From positions 1 to 64,000 of the forward strand of contig NZ_JAELVM010000002.1 in assembly GCF_016745235.1 (NCBI RefSeq): a stretch of 64,000 nt of DNA, read 5' to 3'. Below the pieces are notes generated by a model. That model worked only from the letters and a program-made list of their open reading frames with translations. It did not search any database and was not told where the DNA came from. Positions 25,107 to 32,742 of the stretch are shown here, in pieces. Every line of letters begins with the position of its first letter. Positions within the stretch are counted from its first letter, which is position 1. The translations under genes and the position numbers were made by a program. Origin of the DNA: Chryseobacterium endalhagicum (GTDB lineage Bacteria > Bacteroidota > Bacteroidia > Flavobacteriales > Weeksellaceae).

Positions 25107-28100
25107 ATGCATCGCTTTTTTATTTTTTTATATTATCTGATTTCTAAAAACAGAATTCTTTCTGCAGTTATTGCTTTAGGAGTTGCTTTATTGTGTGGAT
25201 TTTTTGCTTCAAAGATTAATTTTGAGGAGGATATCAACCAGATTATTCCTAAAAATGAAAAGTCTGACCTTACGGCAAAAGTTCTCAAACAGCTTAATTT
25301 TTCGGATAAGATCATCGTTATTATAGAAAACAAATCCAATGAAGACAGTTTTCAGCTTTCTGAAACCGCCGACACTTTTCTGCAGAAAACAGAGCCTTTA
25401 AAGAAATATATCGGTTCGGTTCAGGGAAAGGTGAACGACAGTGAGATTTCGGAAACATTTGATTTTGTCAATCAGAATCTTCCTCTCTTCCTTGATGAAA
25501 ACGATTATAAGGAAATTGAAAGAAAGCTTCAGAAAGACAGTATTTCCAGGCAGGTAGAGAATAATTATGTGTCTCTGGTTTCGCCAACCAGTCTTGTCAC
25601 AAAAGAATTTATCAAAAAAGATCCGCTAGGTATTACTTATTTAGGTATTAAAAAATTAAATGCTTTAAATATCAGCAAAGATTTCAAGCTGGAGGACAAT
25701 TATATCGTTACCAAGGACGGCAAAAACCTTCTGCTTTTCATTGATCCGAAAAACAAAAGCAACGATACCAAGGGCAACGAAGTCTTCATTAATCAGCTTA
25801 ATGAGATAAAAAACAGTATTAACAAACAATTCAAAGGAAAAACCGAGATCAGCTATTTCGGATCTCCGGTGATTGCCGTAGCGAATGCACAACAGATCAA
25901 AAAAGACATCCAGAACACGGTGATGATCTCCATGACCGTTTTATTGGTTCTGCTGATTTATTATTTCAGAAACTTTTTCACCCCCATCATTGTATTTCTT
26001 CCGACTGTTTTCTCAGTATTGCTGGCGTTGCTGATTCTTTACTTTATTAAAGACAAAATTTCAGCAATTTCTTTAAGTGTGGGAGCTATTCTTATAGGGA
26101 TTACGATAGATTACGCACTGCATATACTGACGCATTACAAGCACAATAACAATATTGAGGAGCTTTACAAAGAAATCACACAGCCCATTGTTCTGAGCAG
26201 TGCCACGACGGCAGTTTCTTTTCTGTGTCTGGTTTTTGTACGTTCTGAAGCCCTGAAGGATCTTGGCCTTTTTGCCGCGATTACCGTTATCCTGTCTTCC
26301 GTTACCGCATTGATTATTGTTCCGCAGCTTTATAAACCCAAACCGACAGAAGAAAAACACAGCACGAATTTTATTGACAAAATTGGCTCTTACCCATATG
26401 AAAAGAACAAACCTTTAATCATAGGATGCTCTCTTATTATTATTGCCTGTCTTTTCGGTTTCAGGCATGTGGGTTTCAATGAAGATATCGGAGACCTGAA
26501 TTATATTCCAAAAGAATTAAAAATAAGTGAAGCCAAGCTGCAGAAGCTTTCCGACATCACTTCAAAATCCATTTATACCATTTCTTACGGAAACTCAGAG
26601 GAAGAAGCACTGGCCAGAAACTCCCGACTGAGCAGTTTCCTCGACAAAGAAAAAAAGGAAGGAAAAATCCTGAGCTACAGTTCCCTCGGAAATGTGGTGC
26701 TCTCTGAAAAAGATCAGAAAAAAAGGATTGAAACCTGGAATACATTCTGGGATGCGGATAAAAAAAGCCGTACCGTTTCTGAACTGGTGAACAGCGGGAA
26801 TCAGTTTGGGTTTAACAGCAGTGCTTTTGACAATTTTAATGAAGTTCTGAATAAAAATTATACGGAGTTAACTCTCAAAGATTACGAAAAAGTAAAAGCA
26901 TTACAGATCTCCGAATTCCTGAGCAATGAAAACGGTTTTTACACGGTTTCCAATGTGGTGAAAGTAGATGAAAAGAAAAGAGATGCTTTCATCAGAGATG
27001 TTGAGAAAAACCATGATGCCCTTGCCATCGACCGCCAGCAGATGAATGAGAATTTTCTGGGATTACTGAAAAGAGATTTCAGCACGCTGATTAATTACTC
27101 GCTTCTGGCCATTGTTCTGACCATCATTGTTTTCTTCAGAAATTTTGAACTTACCCTTCTCACCATGTTTCCTATCGTACTGACAGGAATTGTAACCGCG
27201 GGGATTCTTTATTTTCTGGGTCTTGAGCTTAATATTTTCAGTACCGTTGTCTGTACGCTGGTTTTCGGTGTGGGTGATGATTTCAGCATCTTCCTGACCA
27301 AAGCCATGCAGAAAGAGCATACGACAGGAAAAAATGAACTTCCGACTTACAGAACCTCTATTATTTTAGCGGTTTTCACCACCATATTATCCATCGGATC
27401 CCTGATCTTTGCAAAACATCCGGCCTTACATTCACTGGCACTGGTGGCGCTGATCGGGATGTTCTCTGTGATCATCATTACCTCAACGCTTTATCCGTTC
27501 TGGTTCAGATTACTCATTACAAACCGGGCAAAGAAAGGGCTTTCTCCTATCACGTTCAGACTCCTGTTAAGATGCATTATTTCATTCACTTATTATGGAT
27601 TGGGAGGATTGGTCTTTTCCCTGATCGGAAGTGTGTTTATCAAGAGATCAAAGGGGAAAACCTTGGATATTATTAAATTAATTTTAGCTAAATTCTTAAC
27701 ATCAGTACTGCACATCAGTCCTTTTGTAAGAAAAAGAGTGATAAAAAATCCGGCCGAAGATTTCAGCAGACCGGCCGTTATCATTGCCAATCATACTTCT
27801 TTCCTCGACACACTGGCCATTGCCATGGCAACGCATAAAATCATCTATCTGGTGAACGACTGGGTATATGATTCTCCGGTTTTCGGAAAGCTGGTAAGAG
27901 CACTTGGATTTTATCCTGTTTCTCAGGGGATAGAAAATGGGGTGGATAAGCTGAAAGAAAAAATTGCTCAGGGATATTCTCTGGTTGTTTTCCCGGAAGC
28001 AGAACGCTCTTACACGAATGATGTGAAAAGATTCCATAAAGGAGCATTTTATCTCGCTGAAGAATTCGGGCTGGACATTCTCCCGATTTATATCCACGGA

Positions 28101-28760
28101 AATTCCGAAGTCCTGCCAAAAGGAGATTTTATTATCTACGACGGAAGCATTACCGTAAAAGTAGGGGAAAGAATCAGCAAAGATGATTTGAATTTTGGAA
28201 AAACCTATTCCGAAAGAACAAAGAAAATCAATGCTTATTTCAGAGAGCAATTTGCAGCATTGAGGAATGAACTGGAAGATGAAAATTATTTCAGAAAAAA
28301 ACTCTTCTTAAGTTATTTATATAAAGATAATGAAGTCGTAAACGAGGTTAAGGATGACTTTAACGCCAACAAATCCGTTTATTTTGAATTGAATAAACAC
28401 CTTCCAAAGGATGCTTCTATTCTTCACATCGCAGATGATTTCGGTCAAAAAGATGTTCTTCTGACCCTTTACCAGGCAGAAAGAAGGATTTTCTCGCTCA
28501 TTGATGATGAGGAAAGAAGACAAACCGCCATGCAGACGTATCTGGTGAAAAGGAGAAAAATCTATTATATCAAAAATGTTTCGGAAATTCACAAGAATAT
28601 TGATACGCTTTTGGTTTCGGATCAGAATTTTAACATCAATACCCTGGAGAAGCTTCCGGAGACTATTATCCTGCTGAATACTATTCATTCAAGCTTTGAT
28701 AATTCAGATTATTACCAGGAATTTAATTCAAAAGGAATAAAAATATTCAAAAAACACTAA
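25107..28760 (+). CDS. Trifunctional MMPL exporter / lysophospholipid acyltransferase / methyltransferase-like protein
   Basis: A 1217-residue fusion typical of flexirubin and aryl polyene loci. Residues 1-800 form an RND/MMPL exporter: TM1 near 20, a periplasmic domain, a TM bundle at about 270-410 containing a conserved Asp (GITIDYALH), and a second periplasmic domain and bundle at about 640-810 (GVGDDFSIF). Residues 880-1060 are a PlsC-type acyltransferase with NHTSFLD (HX4D) and FPEAERS. Residues 1080-1217 resemble a truncated Rossmann methyltransferase without a clear SAM-binding glycine motif. It would lift pigment or its lipid precursor across the inner membrane and possibly acylate it. 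First gene of the operon with darA and darB. Confidence 0.93.
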   Translation: MHRFFIFLYYLISKNRILSAVIALGVALLCGFFASKINFEEDINQIIPKNEKSDLTAKVLKQLNFSDKIIVIIENKSNEDSFQLSETADTFLQKTEPLKKYIGSVQGKVNDSEISETFDFVNQNLPLFLDENDYKEIERKLQKDSISRQVENNYVSLVSPTSLVTKEFIKKDPLGITYLGIKKLNALNISKDFKLEDNYIVTKDGKNLLLFIDPKNKSNDTKGNEVFINQLNEIKNSINKQFKGKTEISYFGSPVIAVANAQQIKKDIQNTVMISMTVLLVLLIYYFRNFFTPIIVFLPTVFSVLLALLILYFIKDKISAISLSVGAILIGITIDYALHILTHYKHNNNIEELYKEITQPIVLSSATTAVSFLCLVFVRSEALKDLGLFAAITVILSSVTALIIVPQLYKPKPTEEKHSTNFIDKIGSYPYEKNKPLIIGCSLIIIACLFGFRHVGFNEDIGDLNYIPKELKISEAKLQKLSDITSKSIYTISYGNSEEEALARNSRLSSFLDKEKKEGKILSYSSLGNVVLSEKDQKKRIETWNTFWDADKKSRTVSELVNSGNQFGFNSSAFDNFNEVLNKNYTELTLKDYEKVKALQISEFLSNENGFYTVSNVVKVDEKKRDAFIRDVEKNHDALAIDRQQMNENFLGLLKRDFSTLINYSLLAIVLTIIVFFRNFELTLLTMFPIVLTGIVTAGILYFLGLELNIFSTVVCTLVFGVGDDFSIFLTKAMQKEHTTGKNELPTYRTSIILAVFTTILSIGSLIFAKHPALHSLALVALIGMFSVIIITSTLYPFWFRLLITNRAKKGLSPITFRLLLRCIISFTYYGLGGLVFSLIGSVFIKRSKGKTLDIIKLILAKFLTSVLHISPFVRKRVIKNPAEDFSRPAVIIANHTSFLDTLAIAMATHKIIYLVNDWVYDSPVFGKLVRALGFYPVSQGIENGVDKLKEKIAQGYSLVVFPEAERSYTNDVKRFHKGAFYLAEEFGLDILPIYIHGNSEVLPKGDFIIYDGSITVKVGERISKDDLNFGKTYSERTKKINAYFREQFAALRNELEDENYFRKKLFLSYLYKDNEVVNEVKDDFNANKSVYFELNKHLPKDASILHIADDFGQKDVLLTLYQAERRIFSLIDDEERRQTAMQTYLVKRRKIYYIKNVSEIHKNIDTLLVSDQNFNINTLEKLPETIILLNTIHSSFDNSDYYQEFNSKGIKIFKKH

Positions 28761-28803
28761 ATAAATATGAAAAGCATATTTTTGTAACCGCTAAAGAATA
28801 TTA

Positions 28804-29718
28804 ATGAAAAAAAATATACTCGTCATCTACTATTCACAGACCGGCCAGCTGGAAGATATTGTAAGGAATGTGGCCCAGCCTTTTGAAGCAAAAAAGGAAG
28901 AGTATGATGTAACCTATTACAATATTCAGCTCAAAGAAGACTTCCCTTTCCCATGGCCGGGTGATGTTTTCTTCAACACTTTCCCTGAATCCTACCTCCA
29001 GATCCCGAAAGAAATTTTTCCTCCTTCGGAAGAGATTCTGGGTAAAAAATATGATCTCATCCTGTTTGGATATCAGGTATGGTACCTTACGCCGTCTATT
29101 CCTATTATCTCGTTTTTAAAAAGCGGTTTTGCGGAAAAATTACTGAAAGGCACGGATGTGGTTACCATTTCGGGAACCAGAAATATGTGGATGCTTTCTC
29201 AGGAAAAATTAAAAGTATATTTAAAGGATCTGGGAGCAAAACTGGTAGGAAACATTGCTTTGGTAGACCGTCACGACAATTATACGAGTGTACTGACCAT
29301 TCTTCGCTGGCTGACTACAGGACAGAAGGAAAAATCTGGAATGCTTCCTGCTGCGGGTGTTTCTGATGAAGAAATTTCAGGATCTGTAAAGTATGGCAGC
29401 ATTATTGAAAAGCATTTTAAGAGCGGAAATCTTTCCGGGCTTCAGCCAGACCTGGTAGCCAACGGAGCCGTAGAAATCCGTGCTTTTCTGGTGAGAGTAG
29501 AAAAAGTGGGGAATAAAATATTCACCATATGGTCCAACCTCATTATAAAGAAAAAAGAGAAACGCCCATTGCTGATAAAATTCTTTAAGGTATATTTGAT
29601 GGCAGCGATATGGATTATCTCACCAGTCGTGTTGGTTTTACACCTGCTGACAACCCCTATATTTTGGTCCAAAAGACAAAAACAAAAAAGATATTTACAA
29701 GGAATTAATTTAAAATAG
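28804..29718 (+). CDS. darA: Dialkylresorcinol biosynthesis protein DarA (flavodoxin-like)
   Basis: A 304-residue protein of the DarA family. The N-terminus has a flavodoxin-type phosphate loop YYSQTGQLEDI (about residues 9-19), and the next strands (LILFGYQVWYL, VVTISGTRNMW) fit a flavin-binding fold. A basic C-terminal segment with one hydrophobic helix (about 260-285) may bind membrane. In the dar pathway DarB condenses two fatty acyl units to a cyclohexanedione and DarA aromatises it to the resorcinol, which suits a flavin-dependent redox protein; databases often call this family the condensing enzyme instead. It lies 43 bp after the MMPL fusion and 1 bp before darB. Confidence 0.9.
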   Translation: MKKNILVIYYSQTGQLEDIVRNVAQPFEAKKEEYDVTYYNIQLKEDFPFPWPGDVFFNTFPESYLQIPKEIFPPSEEILGKKYDLILFGYQVWYLTPSIPIISFLKSGFAEKLLKGTDVVTISGTRNMWMLSQEKLKVYLKDLGAKLVGNIALVDRHDNYTSVLTILRWLTTGQKEKSGMLPAAGVSDEEISGSVKYGSIIEKHFKSGNLSGLQPDLVANGAVEIRAFLVRVEKVGNKIFTIWSNLIIKKKEKRPLLIKFFKVYLMAAIWIISPVVLVLHLLTTPIFWSKRQKQKRYLQGINLK

Positions 29719-29719
29719 A

Positions 29720-30859
29720 ATGTACGACGTATTTATAACAAAAGCATCAACATACTTACCCAACAACCCGGTATCAAATGATGAAATGGAGACTTATCTT
29801 GGTCTGATAAATGACGCTCCTTCTAAAGCCAGATCACTGATTTTAAGAAACAACAAGATCACGACAAGATATTATGCTTTGGACAAAGAAGGAAATCCTA
29901 CTCATACCAATGCACAGCTGACAGCAAAAGCTGTAGAAGGACTGTTCGATGAAAAATTCAAAAAGGAAGATATGAAGCTGCTTTCGGTAGGAACCACTTC
30001 TCCGGACCAGATGCAGCCTTCGCATGCTTCTATGGTTCACGGTGAGCTGAATATTGGTAAATCTATTGAAATTAATACCGCTACAGGTCTTTGCAACTCG
30101 GGAATGAATGCCCTGAACTACGGATTCCTTTCCGTAAGAGCCGGCGTACATGAGAATGCCATCTGCGCAGGATCAGAGAGAATGTCTGCATGGATGACTG
30201 CTGATAAATTCAACCATGAAGCTGAAAACCTGAAAGCTTTGGAAGAGAGACCGATCATCGCGTTCAAAAGAGAGTTCCTGAGATGGATGCTTTCTGACGG
30301 AGCCGGTGCTTTTCTATTGGAAAACAAACCAAGAGAAGAGGGAATCTCTCTAAAAGTAGAATTCATCGATTTCTATTCTTACGCCCACGAAATTGAAGCC
30401 TGTATGTATGCAGGATGCGATAAGCAGGAAGACGGAAGCCTTAAATCCTGGGCAGATTACCCGTCGGACGAATGGCTGAAACAGTCTATTTTTGCCATAA
30501 AACAAGATACAAAGATCTTAGATAAATACATTCTGGTAAAAGGAGCGGAAAGCTTAAGATCTTCTTTTGACAAGCATAATCTGGATCCGGACAAGATCGA
30601 TCATGTTTTGGCTCATATTTCTTCAGGCTATTTTAAAGATGGCTTAAAGGAGGAATTTGCTAAAAAAGGCATGGATTTCCCGGCAGAGAAATGGTTTTAC
30701 AATCTGTCTGATATCGGAAACATCGGAGCAGGTTCCATCTTTGTAGCGCTTGAAGAACTAATGAATTCCGGAACTCTGAAAAAAGGCGAAAAAGTACTTC
30801 TTTGTGTTCCTGAAAGCGGAAGATTTGCTTACTCTTGTTCTTTGTTAACAGTCTGCTAA
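29720..30859 (+). CDS. darB: DarB, KAS III-like dialkylresorcinol ketosynthase
   Basis: A 379-residue thiolase-fold enzyme of the FabH/KAS III type. It has the nucleophile Cys125 (TATGLCNSG), a His at about 299 (LAHISSG) and an Asn at about 334 (GNIGAGS), a complete Cys-His-Asn triad though the classic HQAN motif is changed to HISS. DarB joins a beta-ketoacyl thioester and a second acyl unit to form the 2,5-dialkylcyclohexane-1,3-dione. It is co-transcribed with darA, and its stop overlaps the start of the next gene by one base (TAATG). Confidence 0.95.
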   Translation: MYDVFITKASTYLPNNPVSNDEMETYLGLINDAPSKARSLILRNNKITTRYYALDKEGNPTHTNAQLTAKAVEGLFDEKFKKEDMKLLSVGTTSPDQMQPSHASMVHGELNIGKSIEINTATGLCNSGMNALNYGFLSVRAGVHENAICAGSERMSAWMTADKFNHEAENLKALEERPIIAFKREFLRWMLSDGAGAFLLENKPREEGISLKVEFIDFYSYAHEIEACMYAGCDKQEDGSLKSWADYPSDEWLKQSIFAIKQDTKILDKYILVKGAESLRSSFDKHNLDPDKIDHVLAHISSGYFKDGLKEEFAKKGMDFPAEKWFYNLSDIGNIGAGSIFVALEELMNSGTLKKGEKVLLCVPESGRFAYSCSLLTVC

Positions 30860-31290
30860 TGGAAAACAGACTGCCGACATCTGATCAGGATTTTGTAGGA
30901 AGCCTTATTCCGCAGCGTTTTCCGTTTGTCATGGTTCATGAGATTACGGAATACTCTGAGAATCATCTTGTATCAGGATTTGAAATCAAAGAAGACAATA
31001 TTTTTGTTCAGGACGGGGTATTCCAGGCTTCAGGGCTGATTGAGCATCAGGCACAGAGTGTCGCGCTGCACACCGGATACAAGTATTATCTTTTAGGCAA
31101 GGAAGCGCCTACCGGATATATCGGAGCGATCAAATCTTTTGAAACTGAAATCCTGCCTGAAACGGGAGATCACCTGGTTTCAGAAGTTACGATCCTGAAT
31201 GAAATTATGGGAGTAACGCTGGTAGACATCGTCACAAAACTGAATGGCGGGATCATTGCAAAATCCCAAATGAAAACTGCTGTAAAATAA
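30859..31290 (+). CDS. FabZ-like hot-dog protein with catalytic His replaced (partner of next gene)
   Basis: A 143-residue FabZ/ApeP-like hot-dog protein; the correct start is the ATG at 30859, overlapping the darB stop. FabZ enzymes dehydrate 3-hydroxyacyl-ACP with a His in LPHR(Y/F)PF and a Glu in the following helix. Here the first block reads IPQRFPFVM, so Gln19 stands where the His should be, while the Glu is kept (GLIEHQAQ, residue 62). On its own it is unlikely to be an active dehydratase. The next gene, 5 bp away, is a paralogue with the His present, which suggests a heterodimer in which this subunit is structural. Confidence 0.87.
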   Translation: MENRLPTSDQDFVGSLIPQRFPFVMVHEITEYSENHLVSGFEIKEDNIFVQDGVFQASGLIEHQAQSVALHTGYKYYLLGKEAPTGYIGAIKSFETEILPETGDHLVSEVTILNEIMGVTLVDIVTKLNGGIIAKSQMKTAVK

Positions 31291-31295
31291 CTTTA

Positions 31296-31739
31296 ATGGA
31301 AATCAAGGAAGACAATATCATCAATATACACAACTTTCTGCCGCACCGCGAACCGATGCTGATGGCAGATTATATCCTGGAACTGACCAAAGAAAAAGTT
31401 GTGACTTCCTTTGAAATTAAAGAAGATAATATTTTTGTCCACAATGGTGAGCTTGCTGAAGCCGGACTTATTGAAAACTTAGCCCAGACCTGTTCTTCAA
31501 TTTTGGGACAGAGCTTTTTCGAAAACCCGGAAGCAGATACCAAAGTGATCGGTTTTATTACCAGCATTAAAAAGATTGATCTGTTTGCCCTTCCGAAAAC
31601 CGGGAGTAAAATCATTTCAAAAGCTTCGCTGATTTCGCAGTATGAAAATATCTGTCATATTTTTTGTGAGACTTTTCATGATGAGGAATTGCTGATCAGG
31701 GCGGAGATTAATCTGTTTATTCAGGAGGTGAAATCTTAA
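31296..31739 (+). CDS. FabZ/ApeP-like 3-hydroxyacyl-ACP dehydratase
   Basis: A 147-residue hot-dog protein paralogous to the preceding one. It keeps both dehydratase residues: His17 in LPHREPMLM and Glu60 in AGLIENLAQ. It should act on an ACP-bound hydroxyacyl intermediate of the aryl polyene chain, as ApeP-type proteins do. Similar proteins are sometimes misnamed as ABC permeases in databases. Its last 19 codons are repeated in a non-coding duplication at about 31959-32018. A hairpin terminator lies 24 bp after the stop, so it closes the first pigment operon. Confidence 0.88.
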   Translation: MEIKEDNIINIHNFLPHREPMLMADYILELTKEKVVTSFEIKEDNIFVHNGELAEAGLIENLAQTCSSILGQSFFENPEADTKVIGFITSIKKIDLFALPKTGSKIISKASLISQYENICHIFCETFHDEELLIRAEINLFIQEVKS

Positions 31740-31762
31740 GAAAACATTATTTAGAAATATAG

Positions 31763-31790
31763 AACCGTGCGATTGTCGTGCGGTTTTTTT
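31763..31790 (+). terminator. Terminator of the first pigment operon (copy 1)
   Basis: AACCGTGCG and CGTGCGGTT form a 9-bp stem with two G-U pairs and loop ATTGT, followed by seven T residues. It lies 24 nt after the stop codon at 31739 and is duplicated at 32043-32071. Confidence 0.88.
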
Positions 31791-31958
31791 GTTGTTTAAC
31801 CACAGATGGCGCGGATTTTCACATATGATTGCGTGTAATTTATGCTGAATTGGGTTTTGGCTGAAGCCGGATTGGTTTTTCATTTATTTTGGATGAACGG
31901 GCTAAAGCCCGTTCCTATTCATGTGGCTATTCGTGAAAAAATTATGGAAACTTCTAAT

Positions 31959-32018
31959 GATGAGGAATTGCTGATCAGGGCGGAGATTAATCTGTTTATT
32001 CAGGAGGTAAAATTTTAA
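31959..32018 (+). pseudogene. Duplicated 3' end of the dehydratase gene
   Basis: This stretch repeats the final 19 codons of the FabZ-like gene (DEELLIRAEINLFIQEVK) with only two or three base changes, and keeps a stop codon. There is no start codon or upstream coding region, so it is a remnant of the tandem duplication and not a gene. Confidence 0.85.
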
Positions 32019-32042
32019 TACTCCATTTTAGTTAAAATATAT

Positions 32043-32071
32043 AACCGTACGATTGTCGTGCGGTTTTTTTT
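32043..32071 (+). terminator. Duplicate terminator (copy 2)
   Basis: AACCGTACG / CGTGCGGTT form a 9-bp stem with a single G-U pair, loop ATTGT and eight T residues. It is the duplicated copy of the terminator at 31763-31790 and has a slightly stronger stem. Confidence 0.85.
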
Positions 32072-32168
32072 AACCACGGATGGCGCGGATTTTCACAGAT
32101 GATTGCGTGTAATTTATTCTGAATCAGGTTTTGGCTGAAGCCGGATTGGATTTTAATTTATTTGAGTG

Positions 32169-32186
32169 AACGGGCTAAAGCCCGCT
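32169..32186. repeat. Palindromic element AACGGGCT-AA-AGCCCGCT
   Basis: Eight-base arms around AA with one mismatch. The other copy at 31896-31913 is perfect. The remaining bases to 32398 hold nothing I can identify. Confidence 0.6.
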
Positions 32187-32398
32187 CCTATTGATGTGGC
32201 TATTCGTGAAAAAATCGTTTTATATTTTTAACCATAGGTTTCAGACCTGCTTTATTGTTCCTTTAAACCTCATCAATTTGTATAATACACGATCAGACCT
32301 TGAAACCCTGTAGGTAACTTCCAGCCTCCATCTACCCTCTTCCGCCCCCAACTACTTAATAACCCTTATTTTTCGATATATTTGATGAAAATAAAAGT

Positions 32399-32668
32399 AT
32401 GAGTGTAAAAGTAAAGTTCTATTCAGAAAATATAGAATTCGAATTTGAAAATTCTGTTGAGTTTCCCGTAGCTCCGCAGATTGGGGATGAAGTGAATCTT
32501 ATTTCATTTTTTAAATACCAGACTTCTGAAAGATTAGAATACTACAGCAATATGGAAGAGCTTGATCTGTATAATGATGCGGTAGTTTCTCAGCTTACAT
32601 GGTGCAATGATCTTGAGAAAAAAGAAGTGTATCTGCTGGTGAAACTAACTTACCGTCAAAACAGATAA
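32399..32668 (+). CDS. Small hypothetical protein
   Basis: An 89-residue acidic protein, cytoplasmic by composition (no signal or membrane segment), of no family I recognise. It has one predicted beta-rich core (KVKFYSENIEFEFENSV, VYLLVKLTY), suggesting a small single-domain fold. It begins with ATG and is flanked on the left by the duplicated terminator region and on the right by a bidirectional terminator, so it is probably its own transcription unit. Coding character is plausible, but nothing ties it to pigment synthesis. Confidence 0.6.
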   Translation: MSVKVKFYSENIEFEFENSVEFPVAPQIGDEVNLISFFKYQTSERLEYYSNMEELDLYNDAVVSQLTWCNDLEKKEVYLLVKLTYRQNR

Positions 32669-32696
32669 TTTTCTTCCAAATAATTCAGAAAATAAA

Positions 32697-32726
32697 AAAG
32701 CGGAACATTGCTGCCCCGCTAAAAAA
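32697..32726. terminator. Bidirectional terminator between convergent genes
   Basis: AAAAAAGCGG ... CCGCTAAAAAA: a short GC stem (AGCGG / CCGCT) flanked by A and T runs on both strands. It lies between the ends of the small plus-strand gene (32668) and the minus-strand M16 peptidase (32743). Confidence 0.65.
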
Positions 32727-32742
32727 TTGATATCATAAAAGG

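Larger units (their letters stand above)
31680..32218 (+). repeat. 280-bp tandem duplication spanning a gene end and its terminator
   Basis: Two adjacent copies lie at about 31680-31947 and 31959-32218, offset about 279 bp at the left end and 274 in the middle because of small indels. Each contains, in order, the last 19 codons of the dehydratase gene, a terminator hairpin, the phrase ACCACnGATGGCGCGGATTTTCAC, a GCTGAAGCCGGATTGG block, and a palindrome AACGGGCTAAAGCCCG(T/C)T followed by CCTATT. The second and third elements resemble intergenic repeats of flavobacteria (from memory). Confidence 0.85.

Noticed and set aside
29720-30859. Housekeeping FabH
   Set aside because: It lies beside darA, is longer than FabH and has HISS in place of HQAN; DarB is the better call.
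31296-31739. ABC transporter permease (a name sometimes given to this family)
   Set aside because: 147 residues with a hot-dog pattern and the LPHR/Glu pair of FabZ; no transmembrane helices.
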